A DNA stretch of 64,000 nucleotides from Algoriphagus sediminis (GTDB lineage Bacteria > Bacteroidota > Bacteroidia > Cytophagales > Cyclobacteriaceae), in the NCBI RefSeq assembly GCF_030403435.1, contig NZ_JAUEPH010000002.1, forward strand, positions 186,001 through 250,000. The letters are read 5' to 3'. The notes under the pieces were generated by a model. It saw nothing but the letters and a program-made list of their open reading frames with translations, was not told where the DNA came from and did not search any database. Position numbers and translations under genes: made by a program. This document shows positions 18,341-28,024 of this stretch, one piece after another. Positions within the stretch are counted from its first letter, which is position 1; every line of letters begins with the position of its first letter.

Positions 18341-18375
18341 ATAATGGGTACCGACCCGAAAAGGGATTACGCATT

Positions 18376-19623
18376 ATGGATAGAAAAATTAAAAAGAAGT
18401 TTTGGACCCCAAAGAAGATAGCTTACATCGTAGGTGGAGTGGTTCTTGTATTTGGGATTATTTATCAAATCTGGTGGGCAGATCATCGATCTACCATGAA
18501 TGTGGAGAGAGACCGATTGAGTATCGCGACTGTGAAAACCGGAGAGTTCACCGATTATATTCTAGTTTCTGGACAAATCGAGCCAGCACAGACTTTTTTC
18601 CTTGATGCTGTAGAAGGAGGGATGGTAGCAGAGGTGGTCAGGGAGTCCGGAGCCACTGTCAATCGAGGAGATACGATTTTGGCTTTGACCAATTCTAATT
18701 TACAGCTTGACGTGATGCAGCGGGAGACTATGCTTTACGAACAAATCAATAACCTTCGTCAGACTCGGCTCTTTTTGGATCAAAATGATTTGAGCCAACA
18801 GGGACAGTTGGCAGAGATTGATTATCAGATTTCATTGCTTGAGCCACAGTATAAAAGATTCAAGCAGCTTCATGAGCAGAAGTTAGTTTCAGACAGGGAG
18901 TTTGAAGAAGTAAAAGAGCAGTACGAGTATAATTTGAAAAGAAAGGAATTGACCTACGCTTCTTATAGAAGTGATTCTATCGCAAGATCTTACCAGCTTG
19001 CACAGCTTCGCCAGTCAGAAGCCAGAATGCAAGCTTCTTTGGATGGAGTTGGTCAGATTTTAAATAACCTTATTATCCGAGCTCCTATATCCGGTCAACT
19101 CGCCATGGAGCAGATCGAGATTGGTCAGGCTATTAATCCCGGTCAAAGATATGGTCAGATAGATGTGCTTGATGAATTTAAAGTTCGCGTTCCTATTGAT
19201 GAATTATACTTACCGAGGATAGGTCGAGGACTCAGAGGAAATTTTACCTTGAGCGGACAGACACACGAACTGGAGATCACTAAGATTTATCCAAATATCA
19301 CAAACGGAAGATTTGAAGTGGATATGGAATTTACAGGAGAGAGTCCATCTGGTATAAGACGTGGTCAGAGTGTGAGAATTCGTCTTGAACTGGGCCAAAG
19401 CGAGGAAAGTCTTCTCCTTTCTACCGGAGGTTTCTTTAAGGATACGGGCGGAAACTGGGTTTTCGTTTTGACGTCAGATGGAAATGCCGAGAAAAGAAAT
19501 ATTCGACTAGGCCGAAAAAATCCTGAGTACTATGAAATTCTTGATGGCCTGGTGGAAGGAGAAAAAGTGATCGTAAGTGGCTATGAGAATTTTGGTAATA
19601 ATGAAGTCTTACAACTGAAATAG
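18376..19623 (+). CDS. HlyD/MacA-type periplasmic adaptor
   Basis: The 415-residue protein has one N-terminal membrane anchor (about 15-34). A biotinyl-lipoyl half domain follows (EGGMVAEVVRESGATVNRGD, about 78-97), then a long alpha-helical hairpin (about 110-220) that would reach the outer-membrane channel. The second lipoyl half reads RAPISGQLAMEQIEIGQAIN. A beta-barrel and membrane-proximal domain end with IVSGYENFG. It is the only adaptor in the window, so it may serve all thirteen permeases and the TolC-like protein (inference). It is first in its operon, with the ATPase 122 bases and permease 1 further downstream, and starts from sigma-54-type promoter 1. Confidence 0.88.
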   Translation: MDRKIKKKFWTPKKIAYIVGGVVLVFGIIYQIWWADHRSTMNVERDRLSIATVKTGEFTDYILVSGQIEPAQTFFLDAVEGGMVAEVVRESGATVNRGDTILALTNSNLQLDVMQRETMLYEQINNLRQTRLFLDQNDLSQQGQLAEIDYQISLLEPQYKRFKQLHEQKLVSDREFEEVKEQYEYNLKRKELTYASYRSDSIARSYQLAQLRQSEARMQASLDGVGQILNNLIIRAPISGQLAMEQIEIGQAINPGQRYGQIDVLDEFKVRVPIDELYLPRIGRGLRGNFTLSGQTHELEITKIYPNITNGRFEVDMEFTGESPSGIRRGQSVRIRLELGQSEESLLLSTGGFFKDTGGNWVFVLTSDGNAEKRNIRLGRKNPEYYEILDGLVEGEKVIVSGYENFGNNEVLQLK

Positions 19624-19745
19624 GGATGCTCTCAAGATGATAAATTCAGAACTCAAGCAACTTATTTATAGCTGAACTCATCTAAGACTTAGGAAAAGAA
19701 TAAAAAGAAATAAATAATAGAAACTACTAATAAAGACCAGTACTA

Positions 19746-20444
19746 ATGGAAAACGTAATCAAAACAGTCAATTTGCGGAAGCTTTACACTACCGAGGAGG
19801 TAGAAACTACCGCTTTGGATGGAATCCAAATCGAAATCAAAAAAGGTGAGTTTGTTGCTATCATGGGCCCTTCGGGCTGTGGTAAATCTACTTTATTGAA
19901 TATCCTTGGACTTCTTGATAATCCAGACGAAGGCGAGTATCACTTTATAGATCATGAAGTAGCAAAATACTCGGAGAGACAAAGATCGTCCTTGAGAAAG
20001 GGCAATATAGGTTTTGTATTTCAGAGTTTTAACCTGATTGATGAATTGACGGTGTTTGAAAATGTGGAATTACCTCTTCTTTATTTAAAGCTTCCATCTG
20101 AAGAAAGAAAGCAGAGAGTGGAAGAGGTGCTCGGAAGAATGAATATTATGCACAGAAGAAACCACTTTCCTCAGCAGTTATCCGGTGGTCAGCAACAACG
20201 TGTGGCCATTGCGAGGGCTATTGTGGCAAAGCCTTCTGTAATCCTTGCCGATGAGCCAACGGGTAACCTTGACTCTACGAATGGGGAAGAAGTTATGAGA
20301 TTATTGGAGGAGTTGAATAATGAAGGAACCACTATCGTAATGGTAACTCACTCTCCGCACGATGCCAACTACGCCCACAGAATCATCAATTTGTTTGATG
20401 GAAAAGTTGTGACCGAGAATATCCGGGAGCAGTTTCACGTCTAA
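19746..20444 (+). CDS. MacB/LolD-type ABC ATPase (ATPase 1)
   Basis: The 232-residue nucleotide-binding protein is complete and canonical: Walker A GPSGCGKST (41-49), Q-loop Gln93 in FVFQSFNLIDELT, signature LSGGQQQRVAIARA (145-158), Walker B VILADE (165-170), D-loop NLDS (174-177) and switch His202. It would form a homodimer under a double-FtsX permease and power substrate extrusion from the periplasmic side (mechanotransmission, as known for MacB and LolCDE). It sits between the adaptor and permease 1. With one intact ATPase here and thirteen permeases, it is probably shared. Confidence 0.93.
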   Translation: MENVIKTVNLRKLYTTEEVETTALDGIQIEIKKGEFVAIMGPSGCGKSTLLNILGLLDNPDEGEYHFIDHEVAKYSERQRSSLRKGNIGFVFQSFNLIDELTVFENVELPLLYLKLPSEERKQRVEEVLGRMNIMHRRNHFPQQLSGGQQQRVAIARAIVAKPSVILADEPTGNLDSTNGEEVMRLLEELNNEGTTIVMVTHSPHDANYAHRIINLFDGKVVTENIREQFHV

Positions 20445-20539
20445 GAAGATGAGAATAATTAGAAGTAGGCTCAGTAAAGAGTTTACTTCTATTTTTTCTC
20501 TAAATCTCAAGGATCTCCTTACTCCATATTTGACCTACC

Positions 20540-22903
20540 ATGCTAAACCAATACCTCAAACTTGCCCTTCGAAATTTCTCAAATAAGAAGGGCATTTTTG
20601 CTATTAACCTTTTCGGTCTTGCCACAGGGCTGGCCACTCTGCTTCTGATTACTTCATGGGTAAGAAGTGAATTAGGCGTTCTAAAAGGCCATGAGAAAGG
20701 AGAATACATCTATCAGGTACTGACTAATCATGATAATAGTGCTGGAATTAATACGATACCGGTAACACCCGGCCGAATGGCTGAAGCCATGAGAGATGAG
20801 TACTCTCAAATAGATGTGGTGACAGGAATGTCACCTTATATCGAAGGGGTAAGTTTTGAGTCAGTAGCTGAGAAGACTACAACAAATGGATTTTTTATCG
20901 ATCAGGAATTCTTTGAAATATTCACCGTGAATATGATAGCAGGATCGAGCTCAGGCGCACTTGAAGATCAAAATTCAGTTGTCATTTCTGAGTCTCTCGC
21001 TTTGAAGATGTTCGATAGTCCGGAAGAAGCTATTGGAAAGACTCTAGCCTGGAAGGTATTTAGCTTTTCAAATGAAGTGGAAATTAGAGGTGTATACCGT
21101 GATTTTACGGAAAAAGAGATGCTGGATGAAGCCCATTTTCTTTTGAACTACGACTATTTTTTGGGAATGCTCGGTGATGGGGTGCATTGGGATAACTTCA
21201 ATGGACAGGCAATTGCTCTAATGAATCCAGGAGTGGATATTGACGAATTCAATAATTCATTTGTCAATTTTATAAAAGACAGGGAAGAAGGCAGTAATGT
21301 AACTCCGTTCCTTCAGTCTTATGAAGACTTGTACTTACATTCTACATATGAGGGTGGGAAAGTTGCAGGAGGCAAAATTAACTACATCTACATTTTCTCA
21401 TCTATTGCTCTTTTCATCCTTTTTATAGCATGCATCAACTTCATGAATCTGACCACAGCTCTTGCCATGAGTCGGGTAAAGGAAATAGGAGTGAAGAAAA
21501 CAATGGGAGCCAATCGTACAGGATTATTCGCTCAGTTTATGATTGAGTCCTTTCTTCTTACCGGAATGGCATTAATAATCGCGGTGGTTTTAATGTATGC
21601 TTTAATGCCGTTTTTTAATAGTGTCACAGGAAAACTACTAAACATTTCCTTCGGTATTCAGGAGGTTGCAATTCTAATAAGCATCTGGATTTTCACCAGC
21701 CTGATTGCTGGGATTTATCCCTCAGTTTACCTTTCCAAATTCCGTCCAATGCAGGTACTTAGGTCTACTGCGAAGGGAAGCTTCGGCGAGTTATTGGCAA
21801 GGAAGGGACTGGTCATTTTTCAATTTTCTATTTCACTTTTACTAATTATTGGGATTACTGTCATTTCCCGGCAAATGAGTTTCATTCAAAACCAGAATTT
21901 AGGATATAATCAAACTCAGATTATTCAAATCTCAGCGAATGACTTTGAAACTTCCAAAGCGAATTCATTTCTTGAGCAATTGCGCAAGCTTCCTGGCGTG
22001 GAAAACGCCTCTAGTCTAAGCCATAATTTGGTTGGACTTTCAAGCTCTACCATAGGATTGCGCTGGGAAGGCAAAGATGAAACTGAGCAAGTAAAATTTG
22101 AAAACATCACGGTAAACCTTGGTTTAATTGAAACTATGGGTTTTGAAGTCTTGGAGGGCCGTTCATTTTCATCTGATTATGGGCAGGAAAGAGAAAAGTT
22201 AATTTTAAATGAAGAGGCTGTTAAAATCATAGGGCTTGAAAATCCGGTAGGGGAAGTGCTAAACCTCTGGGGTAATGACATGGAGGTGATTGGGGTAATA
22301 AAGAACTTTAATTTCGAATCTTTAAAGGAAACCGTAAAGCCTGCCTTTCTTAAGTATGACGATGAATTTGCGACTAAAATCATGGTGAGGATTCAGAGTG
22401 AAAATCAGGATCAGACGCTTGCAGAAGTAGCAAATTTATATCAGGAAAATACAGGCCTTACCATGGATTATAGCTTTTTGGATGAAGATTTTCAGTCTTT
22501 ATATAATTCAGAAAAAAGAATAGCCAGTCTTTCTAAATATTTTGGTGGGATAGCCATATTGTTGTCTTGTTTAGGGCTTTTTGGCCTGGCTACTTTCACT
22601 GCAGAAAAAAGAAAAAAAGAAATCGGTGTAAGAAAGGTGATGGGTGCTTCGATCTCCAGTATTTTGGGACTTGTGACCAAAGACTTTTTACAACTCATTT
22701 TACTTGCTATCCTCCTTTCTGTGCCACTTGGCTGGTATTTATCCTCCAATTGGTTGAATGATTATGCTTATAAGACGGATTTAAGTTGGTGGATATTTGC
22801 AGGTTCTAGTTTACTTCTTGTATTGATAGCTTTATTAACTGTTGCTTACCAAGCTTTTCAAGCTGCCAGAAACAACCCGGTAAATTCTTTGAGAAGTGAA
22901 TAA
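20540..22903 (+). CDS. MacB/FtsX-type ABC permease 1
   Basis: The 787-residue protein shows the architecture shared by the array. Membrane helix 1 (about 18-42) is followed by a periplasmic MacB-type domain (about 45-275). A three-helix FtsX unit (about 280-400) comes next, then helix 5 (about 425-445), a second periplasmic domain (about 450-660) and a second FtsX unit to the end. It is a fusion of two half-permeases, so one protein can bind an ATPase dimer. The cytoplasmic coupling motifs are VKEIGVKKTMGANR (about 312) and KKEIGVRKVMGAS (about 693); the first has KK where others have RK. The SYD-FH segment after helix 1 is missing, and KMFDS replaces the usual KYFG. The tail is NNPVNSLRSE. 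It follows ATPase 1 by 95 bases and is the array's operon-1 permease. Confidence 0.92.
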   Translation: MLNQYLKLALRNFSNKKGIFAINLFGLATGLATLLLITSWVRSELGVLKGHEKGEYIYQVLTNHDNSAGINTIPVTPGRMAEAMRDEYSQIDVVTGMSPYIEGVSFESVAEKTTTNGFFIDQEFFEIFTVNMIAGSSSGALEDQNSVVISESLALKMFDSPEEAIGKTLAWKVFSFSNEVEIRGVYRDFTEKEMLDEAHFLLNYDYFLGMLGDGVHWDNFNGQAIALMNPGVDIDEFNNSFVNFIKDREEGSNVTPFLQSYEDLYLHSTYEGGKVAGGKINYIYIFSSIALFILFIACINFMNLTTALAMSRVKEIGVKKTMGANRTGLFAQFMIESFLLTGMALIIAVVLMYALMPFFNSVTGKLLNISFGIQEVAILISIWIFTSLIAGIYPSVYLSKFRPMQVLRSTAKGSFGELLARKGLVIFQFSISLLLIIGITVISRQMSFIQNQNLGYNQTQIIQISANDFETSKANSFLEQLRKLPGVENASSLSHNLVGLSSSTIGLRWEGKDETEQVKFENITVNLGLIETMGFEVLEGRSFSSDYGQEREKLILNEEAVKIIGLENPVGEVLNLWGNDMEVIGVIKNFNFESLKETVKPAFLKYDDEFATKIMVRIQSENQDQTLAEVANLYQENTGLTMDYSFLDEDFQSLYNSEKRIASLSKYFGGIAILLSCLGLFGLATFTAEKRKKEIGVRKVMGASISSILGLVTKDFLQLILLAILLSVPLGWYLSSNWLNDYAYKTDLSWWIFAGSSLLLVLIALLTVAYQAFQAARNNPVNSLRSE

Positions 22904-22909
22904 TTGATT

Positions 22910-22935
22910 TGACCGCAAGCGAACATTTTTGTTCG
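22910..22935 (+). promoter_or_regulatory. Activator site 2
   Basis: The half-sites are TGACCG (22910), CGAACA (22920) and TGTTCG (22930), spaced by CAAG and TTTT. The inner pair is a perfect palindrome. It starts 7 bases after the stop of permease 1 and ends 59 bases before the -24 box. Confidence 0.82.
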
Positions 22936-22955
22936 AACTATAAATATGTAAATTC

Positions 22956-22992
22956 AAAAAAAGGCCTCCTATACCTCAGGAGGCCTTTTTTT
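22956..22992. terminator. Intrinsic terminator lying between activator site 2 and promoter 2
   Basis: A perfect 8-bp stem (GGCCTCCT / AGGAGGCC) with a 7-base loop is flanked by seven A and seven T residues. It ends operon 1 but lies inside the enhancer-promoter interval of operon 2. Confidence 0.92.
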
Positions 22993-22994
22993 GG

Positions 22995-23010
22995 TGGCAC
23001 AAATCCTGAA
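22995..23010 (+). promoter_or_regulatory. Sigma-54-type promoter 2
   Basis: TGGCAC, five bases, then CTGA, with the G at the -13 place. The expected start is near 23021, about 31 bases before permease 2. Confidence 0.65.
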
Positions 23011-23051
23011 TACTATTTGGCAGGAGAAATCAAGCACTAAAGAAAATCGTA

Positions 23052-25505
23052 ATGCTTCAAAGTTATTTTAAAATCGCACTGAGAAATCTTCGCAAACAAG
23101 GTTTCTACTCTTTCATAAACATCTTTGGTCTTTCGGTGGGAGTTGCCGTTTGTATGGTGATTGCCCTTTTTGTAATCAATGAATCATCCTATGATAAGCA
23201 TTTTAAAGACGGAGATCGGATTTATAGAATTACAAATAAGACCGTGTTTGGAGGAAGGTCCTCCCATAATTTATACACTCCAGCTGCTTTAGTGAGGGCT
23301 TTACCGGAGGAAATCCCCGAAGTGGAATCTGCTGTTCATTTTCGTGAGCAAGGACCCTATTTGGTCAAAAGACCAAATGATTCGGAGAACCTTTTGGAGA
23401 GAAGAGTAATATGGACAAGTAAGGATTTTTTTAAGGTTTTTGATCTTGAAATGGTTAGCGGAACCAATGATGGAATTCTGGATGAACCGGGTACTATAGC
23501 GATCAGTGAAACAATTGCTGAAAAGTATTTCCCTAAACAGGAAGCTATTGGCGAATCGCTGATATTAGATAATGACTTGGAATTCAGAATTACCGGAGTT
23601 TATAAGGATTTGCCTGAGGCAAGCCATTTTCATTTTGATTTTTTATTGAGCGCAGAAGGATTACAGGAAGCCCAGGGTGAAGTTTGGTTCAGTAATAATT
23701 TCCAGACCTATTTCAAGGCCTATGAAGGGGCTTCGCCTGAAGCGATAGAGGAAAAATTCTTCCCAATGCTCAAAAAATATATGGAGCCTCAGCTCTCTCT
23801 CTTTTTTGGAGAGGGGACTACTTTTGATGATTTGATTGCACAGGGAAGCTCACTTGAATACATCCTCCAACCAATACATGATATTCACTTGAAGAGTGAT
23901 TTGGAAGGTGAGTTTGAGGCAAATTTCAGTGAACAGTATGTGTACATTTTTTTAGCCATAGGCTTATTTATCCTTCTGATTGCCTGTATCAATTTCATGA
24001 ACCTTTCTACAGCAAAATCTGCAAGCAGAGCCAAGGAGGTAGGAATCAGGAAGGTTATGGGCTCTTTTCGAATTCATTTGATCCGACAGTTTTTAATGGA
24101 ATCAATTCTGCTTAGCTCTATAGCATTTTTGATTGCCATTCCTCTGGCTTCTCTTATGCTTCCATTCTTTAATGATGTAGCAGAAAGGAACCTTACAATG
24201 CCCATTGATTCTATAGGTTTTTATGCAGCTATATTTCTTGGAGCAATTGTAACAGGACTGATCGCTGGGAGCTATCCCGCATTTTTCTTATCAGCTTTCA
24301 AACCAGTAAGCATCCTGAAAGGAAAAATCCGAATGGGGATGAAGAGTGGTAATATCCGAAGTACCTTGGTGGTTTTTCAATTCGCTATTTCTGTGATTTT
24401 GATCATAGCTACAATTACCGTGAATAATCAGTTGAGCTTTATTCAAAACCGAGAGATAGGATTCGAAAAAGATCAGCTGATCACAGTGTTTAATACCTAT
24501 GCTTTAAATGATCGGCTTGTAGGTTTTAAGGATCGGGTCCTAGCTGATAACACAATTGAACAGGCAACGATTAGTGGTTTTTTGCCAGTGGCAGGTTCCT
24601 TTAGAAGTGATAGTCCATGGCTCGTAGAAGGTCGGGATCTGGCCGATATGGAAAGCACGGTGAGTATACAAAATTGGCAAGTAGACGAAAACTATATTCC
24701 ATCCCTAGGCATGGAGCTGGTTTCTGGTAGAAATTTTTCTCTTGATTTCCCTTCTGACAGCAGCGCAGTGATTCTGAATGAGACAGCGGTGAAGAAGTTT
24801 AATTTCGAGGGTGACCCTATTGGGCAAAAAGTATATTCTCAGATACTTGGAGACGGAAATGAGGAGATTTACCAAATCCGAACAGTGGTAGGTGTGGTGA
24901 AGGACTTCAATTTTCAATCTATGAAAGAATCTGTTTCTCCTGTAATGCTACTATATAATAAAGTTCCAGGAGGTCCGGTCTCTTTTAAATTCAGGGCTGA
25001 AAATACTCAGAATGTCATCCAACTTATCGAAGAAGCTTGGAAAGATATGGCGCCAGGTCAGCCTTTGACTTACGAATTTATGGATGAGCAATTCAGCAGA
25101 ATGTATCATGCAGAGACCCGATTGGGTAAAGTATTTGGGGTTTTTGCCGGATTTGCCATTTTCATCGCCTGTCTCGGACTTTTTGCTTTGACAGCATTTA
25201 CTGCAGAGCAAAGAACCAAGGAGATTGGAATAAGGAAAGTTTTGGGAGCCACTTCCTCGGGAATAGTTGTTTTACTCTCCAAAGAGTTTTCAAAACTTGT
25301 TTTGATTGCATTTGTCTTGGCTAGCCCGTTAGCTTGGTGGAGTATGACAAAATGGTTGGAAGATTATGAGTACAAAGTAAATTTGGGCCCCTCCATTTTT
25401 CTCCTTGCCGGGCTTTTTGTGGCGGTTATCGCCTTTGTCACCATAAGCCTCCAAGCCTTTAAGGCCGCATCAAGTAATCCAGTAAATTCTCTAAAAAGCG
25501 AGTAA
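23052..25505 (+). CDS. MacB/FtsX-type ABC permease 2
   Basis: This 817-residue paralogue has the full double-FtsX layout and one of the most typical sequences of the set. After helix 1 it reads ESSYDKHF, and the first periplasmic domain has ISETIAEKYFPKQEAIGE. The first coupling motif is RAKEVGIRKVMGSFR after ACINFMNLSTAKS, and the second is RTKEIGIRKVLGAT. The second periplasmic domain carries GVVKDFNFQSMKESV, a segment found in nearly all members. The tail is SNPVNSLKSE. It is the first gene of operon 2, driven from sigma-54-type promoter 2, with permease 3 only 23 bases downstream. The cargo is unknown. Confidence 0.92.
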   Translation: MLQSYFKIALRNLRKQGFYSFINIFGLSVGVAVCMVIALFVINESSYDKHFKDGDRIYRITNKTVFGGRSSHNLYTPAALVRALPEEIPEVESAVHFREQGPYLVKRPNDSENLLERRVIWTSKDFFKVFDLEMVSGTNDGILDEPGTIAISETIAEKYFPKQEAIGESLILDNDLEFRITGVYKDLPEASHFHFDFLLSAEGLQEAQGEVWFSNNFQTYFKAYEGASPEAIEEKFFPMLKKYMEPQLSLFFGEGTTFDDLIAQGSSLEYILQPIHDIHLKSDLEGEFEANFSEQYVYIFLAIGLFILLIACINFMNLSTAKSASRAKEVGIRKVMGSFRIHLIRQFLMESILLSSIAFLIAIPLASLMLPFFNDVAERNLTMPIDSIGFYAAIFLGAIVTGLIAGSYPAFFLSAFKPVSILKGKIRMGMKSGNIRSTLVVFQFAISVILIIATITVNNQLSFIQNREIGFEKDQLITVFNTYALNDRLVGFKDRVLADNTIEQATISGFLPVAGSFRSDSPWLVEGRDLADMESTVSIQNWQVDENYIPSLGMELVSGRNFSLDFPSDSSAVILNETAVKKFNFEGDPIGQKVYSQILGDGNEEIYQIRTVVGVVKDFNFQSMKESVSPVMLLYNKVPGGPVSFKFRAENTQNVIQLIEEAWKDMAPGQPLTYEFMDEQFSRMYHAETRLGKVFGVFAGFAIFIACLGLFALTAFTAEQRTKEIGIRKVLGATSSGIVVLLSKEFSKLVLIAFVLASPLAWWSMTKWLEDYEYKVNLGPSIFLLAGLFVAVIAFVTISLQAFKAASSNPVNSLKSE

Positions 25506-25528
25506 ATCTTTCCCTTAATCCTGAAATA

Positions 25529-27937
25529 ATGATCTTCAACTATATAAAAATCTCACTCCGGAGTTTACTGAAGCGACAAGTTTTTTCAGCAGTGAATCTG
25601 CTGGGACTAACCTTGGGGCTACTCACTTTTCTGGTTCTTTTTGCCTATGTGGGAACGGAGTGGACTTTCAATGATTTCCACGAGAATAAGGATGAAATTT
25701 ACCGGATTGCAGTTATTGAAAGTAGTGGTCAGGCGGAGATATTGCTTCCTCCAGGCTTTGCAAACATTCTTGAGGATCAATTTACAGACCTGGACCATGT
25801 AACCCGTGCTGCAGGAAATATTGGCAATGGATTAATTTCTATCCCTGAGTTAAATATTGCTTTCAAGGAAGAAGAAATCAGCTTTGTGGAAGGAGACTTT
25901 TTCCAGACTTTTTCCTTTTCCATTCAGCGGGGTAATGCCGACCTCTCCGAACCACAAACGGCTGTAATTTCGAATCATCTCGCCAACAAGTTGTTTGGAG
26001 ATTCTGATGCATTGGGAAAAAGCTTTACCATTAGTAATAATTTTGGGAAAAATGACTTTACCGTCACCGGAGTTTTGGATGAAATACCACTTCGCTCTGA
26101 TCTTAGTTCGCAGGTATTTTTATCCATTCATTTTTTAGAGAATGAAGCCAATAGAAATGGGAACACTTGGGCTGATCCAGACGGAATGGATTCTGGTTTT
26201 GCTAACCTCTACGTGCAAACCAATCCAGGAATAAAATCTGAAAAATTAGCAGATCAAATTACCAATTACTTCAAAAGATTTCCTGGACTTGATGAAATCA
26301 AAGTCCATTTACAGCCCCTAAGTGAGTGGCATTTGGGAAGGTCGATTGATGATCCTCTGCCAACCTTCGGAAGTCGGGCTTCGGTTCTGGTTTTTGCGGC
26401 GATGGCAATTTTGATTTTAGCTATTGCTTATGTGAATTACCTCAACCTCTCAGCAGCGAGTATACTTACCCGATTGAAGGAAATTAAAATGCGAAAGGTT
26501 TTAGGGGCAAATTCATGGCAAGTAGGTCAGCAGTTTATGATTGAAACTCTGATATTACTTGTTTTTTCAGCCGTTTTGGCACTGGTAGGAGTATATCTGC
26601 TTGAACCGATTGTGGCTGCTATTTTGGGTAAGTCAATTTGGCTTGGGGCTTTAACCCTTCCGGTTTTTTGGCTTATGCTGATGGGTATCATCGGTTTTTG
26701 TTCACTGATTTCAGGAATTTATGTAGTCGTCCTTTCTGGTAAGTTTGCTAAAAAATCTCAAGTCGACTTTAAGGCTGGAAGAGGTCAGTTATTACAAAAA
26801 TCGCTCGTGGTTTTCCAGTTTGTTATTTCCATTGGGATAATCATTTCCACCCTAGTTATCAGGGATCAGCTTTCTTTCATGCAAAACAAAGACCTGGGAA
26901 TGAACCTTGAGCAACTACTGGTTATTTCAGGGCCAAATGAACTAGGTGAAAACAGGCAGGAAAAGCTGGTTTCATTTAAAGATCGATTGACAAATTTCAC
27001 CTTTGTTAAAGGCCTGGCGGCTTCCAATGTTCTCCCTGGAAGATCTTATAATTTTTCTGCCGGGGGTATCACTCCAATGGTTCCTCGGCCTGAAGATCGA
27101 GACCAGAGTTATGCTATGGGAATCATAGATGAAAAATTTCTGGATATCTATGAAATTGAAATCAAAGCCGGTCGAGGTTTTAACCCCAATGAAACCAAGG
27201 TAGGTTGGTATGAAAGTGGAAAGCTCATGATCAATGAATCCGCGTCTAGAGTTTTGGGTTTTGATGGGCCTGAAAGCGCCGCAGGTAATGATATAAAATG
27301 GGGAGAGGATGTCTATGAAATTGTGGGAGTAGTTGAAGATTATCATCACTTATCCTTAAAGGAGGAAATACTTCCTATGATACTCCTGCCGAATGAAGGT
27401 CAAGCGTATTTTTCTCTAATCGTGGATCCTACCAATTTAGAATCAAACCTAGCCTCTTTACAATCAACGTTTGAGGAGATTTTTCCGGGAAATCCGTTCG
27501 AGTATTACTTTATGGATGAGCAGTTTGCTGCTCAATACGCTGAAGACCGGCAATTAAGTAAAACATTCACCATTGCAGGAGTTCTATCTATCTTGATTTC
27601 TTGTCTTGGATTATTTGGCTTGGCGGCTTACACGGTTGAGCAGCGTACCAAAGAAATAGGAATTAGAAAAGTACTTGGTGCAAGTAGTAAGGGTGTGATT
27701 AAGTTGATCACCAAAGATTTTGTATTGCTTGTTTTTGTCGCCATAATAATTGCCTTTCCACTTGCCTGGTATGGAATGAATACCTGGCAATCGGATTTCC
27801 CATATCAAGCAGGACTTTCACTTTGGACTTTTTTACTGGGAGGTTTGATCACTTTGCTTATCGCCTTTTTCACAGTTGGTACTCAGGCACTCAGGGCGGC
27901 CTGGTCAAATCCGGTGGATGCTATGCGAGATGAATAG
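25529..27937 (+). CDS. MacB/FtsX-type ABC permease 3 (divergent)
   Basis: At 802 residues this is one of the more divergent members. The first FtsX unit begins AYVNYLNLSAAS instead of ACINFMNLSTA, and its coupling motif is RLKEIKMRKVLGANSW, with a K-M in place of G-I. The second motif, RTKEIGIRKVLGAS, is standard, so one half of the transporter has drifted faster. The segment after helix 1 is EWTFNDFH, and the KYFG site reads NKLFGDSDALGKS. The tail is SNPVDAMRDE. It is the second gene of operon 2, likely co-translated with permease 2, and is followed by a terminator at 27989. The asymmetry could mean a special partner or substrate (inference). Confidence 0.9.
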   Translation: MIFNYIKISLRSLLKRQVFSAVNLLGLTLGLLTFLVLFAYVGTEWTFNDFHENKDEIYRIAVIESSGQAEILLPPGFANILEDQFTDLDHVTRAAGNIGNGLISIPELNIAFKEEEISFVEGDFFQTFSFSIQRGNADLSEPQTAVISNHLANKLFGDSDALGKSFTISNNFGKNDFTVTGVLDEIPLRSDLSSQVFLSIHFLENEANRNGNTWADPDGMDSGFANLYVQTNPGIKSEKLADQITNYFKRFPGLDEIKVHLQPLSEWHLGRSIDDPLPTFGSRASVLVFAAMAILILAIAYVNYLNLSAASILTRLKEIKMRKVLGANSWQVGQQFMIETLILLVFSAVLALVGVYLLEPIVAAILGKSIWLGALTLPVFWLMLMGIIGFCSLISGIYVVVLSGKFAKKSQVDFKAGRGQLLQKSLVVFQFVISIGIIISTLVIRDQLSFMQNKDLGMNLEQLLVISGPNELGENRQEKLVSFKDRLTNFTFVKGLAASNVLPGRSYNFSAGGITPMVPRPEDRDQSYAMGIIDEKFLDIYEIEIKAGRGFNPNETKVGWYESGKLMINESASRVLGFDGPESAAGNDIKWGEDVYEIVGVVEDYHHLSLKEEILPMILLPNEGQAYFSLIVDPTNLESNLASLQSTFEEIFPGNPFEYYFMDEQFAAQYAEDRQLSKTFTIAGVLSILISCLGLFGLAAYTVEQRTKEIGIRKVLGASSKGVIKLITKDFVLLVFVAIIIAFPLAWYGMNTWQSDFPYQAGLSLWTFLLGGLITLLIAFFTVGTQALRAAWSNPVDAMRDE

Positions 27938-27963
27938 TGTTCGGGTAAGATTGTAATCGTACA
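27938..27963 (+). promoter_or_regulatory. Degenerate activator site 3
   Basis: TGTTCG (27938-27943) and CGTACA (27958-27963) occupy the outer half-site positions in opposite orientation; the middle one is not recognisable. It starts directly after the stop of permease 3 and ends 61 bases before a good -24/-12 promoter, the same distance as in the clear copies. Confidence 0.4.
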
Positions 27964-27980
27964 CTTTTTTAAATTTCAGT

Positions 27981-28021
27981 TTCAAAAAATGCTCTCAGAT
28001 AGTCTCTGAGAGCATTTTTTT
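27981..28021. terminator. Intrinsic terminator between activator site 3 and promoter 3
   Basis: A perfect 11-bp stem (ATGCTCTCAGA / TCTGAGAGCAT) has a 5-base loop, with A residues before it and seven T residues after it. Confidence 0.92.
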
Positions 28022-28024
28022 ATT

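Noticed and set aside
18139..18342. Minus-strand 67-codon open frame between the regulator and adaptor genes
   Set aside because: It overlaps activator site 1 and the sigma-54-type promoter, has no recognisable domain, and its basic, low-complexity composition fits chance.
18046..18375. A sigma-54 promoter pointing leftward for autoregulation of the regulator gene
   Set aside because: No reverse-strand TGGCA box with a matching -12 was found in the gap, so autoregulation by this route is not supported.
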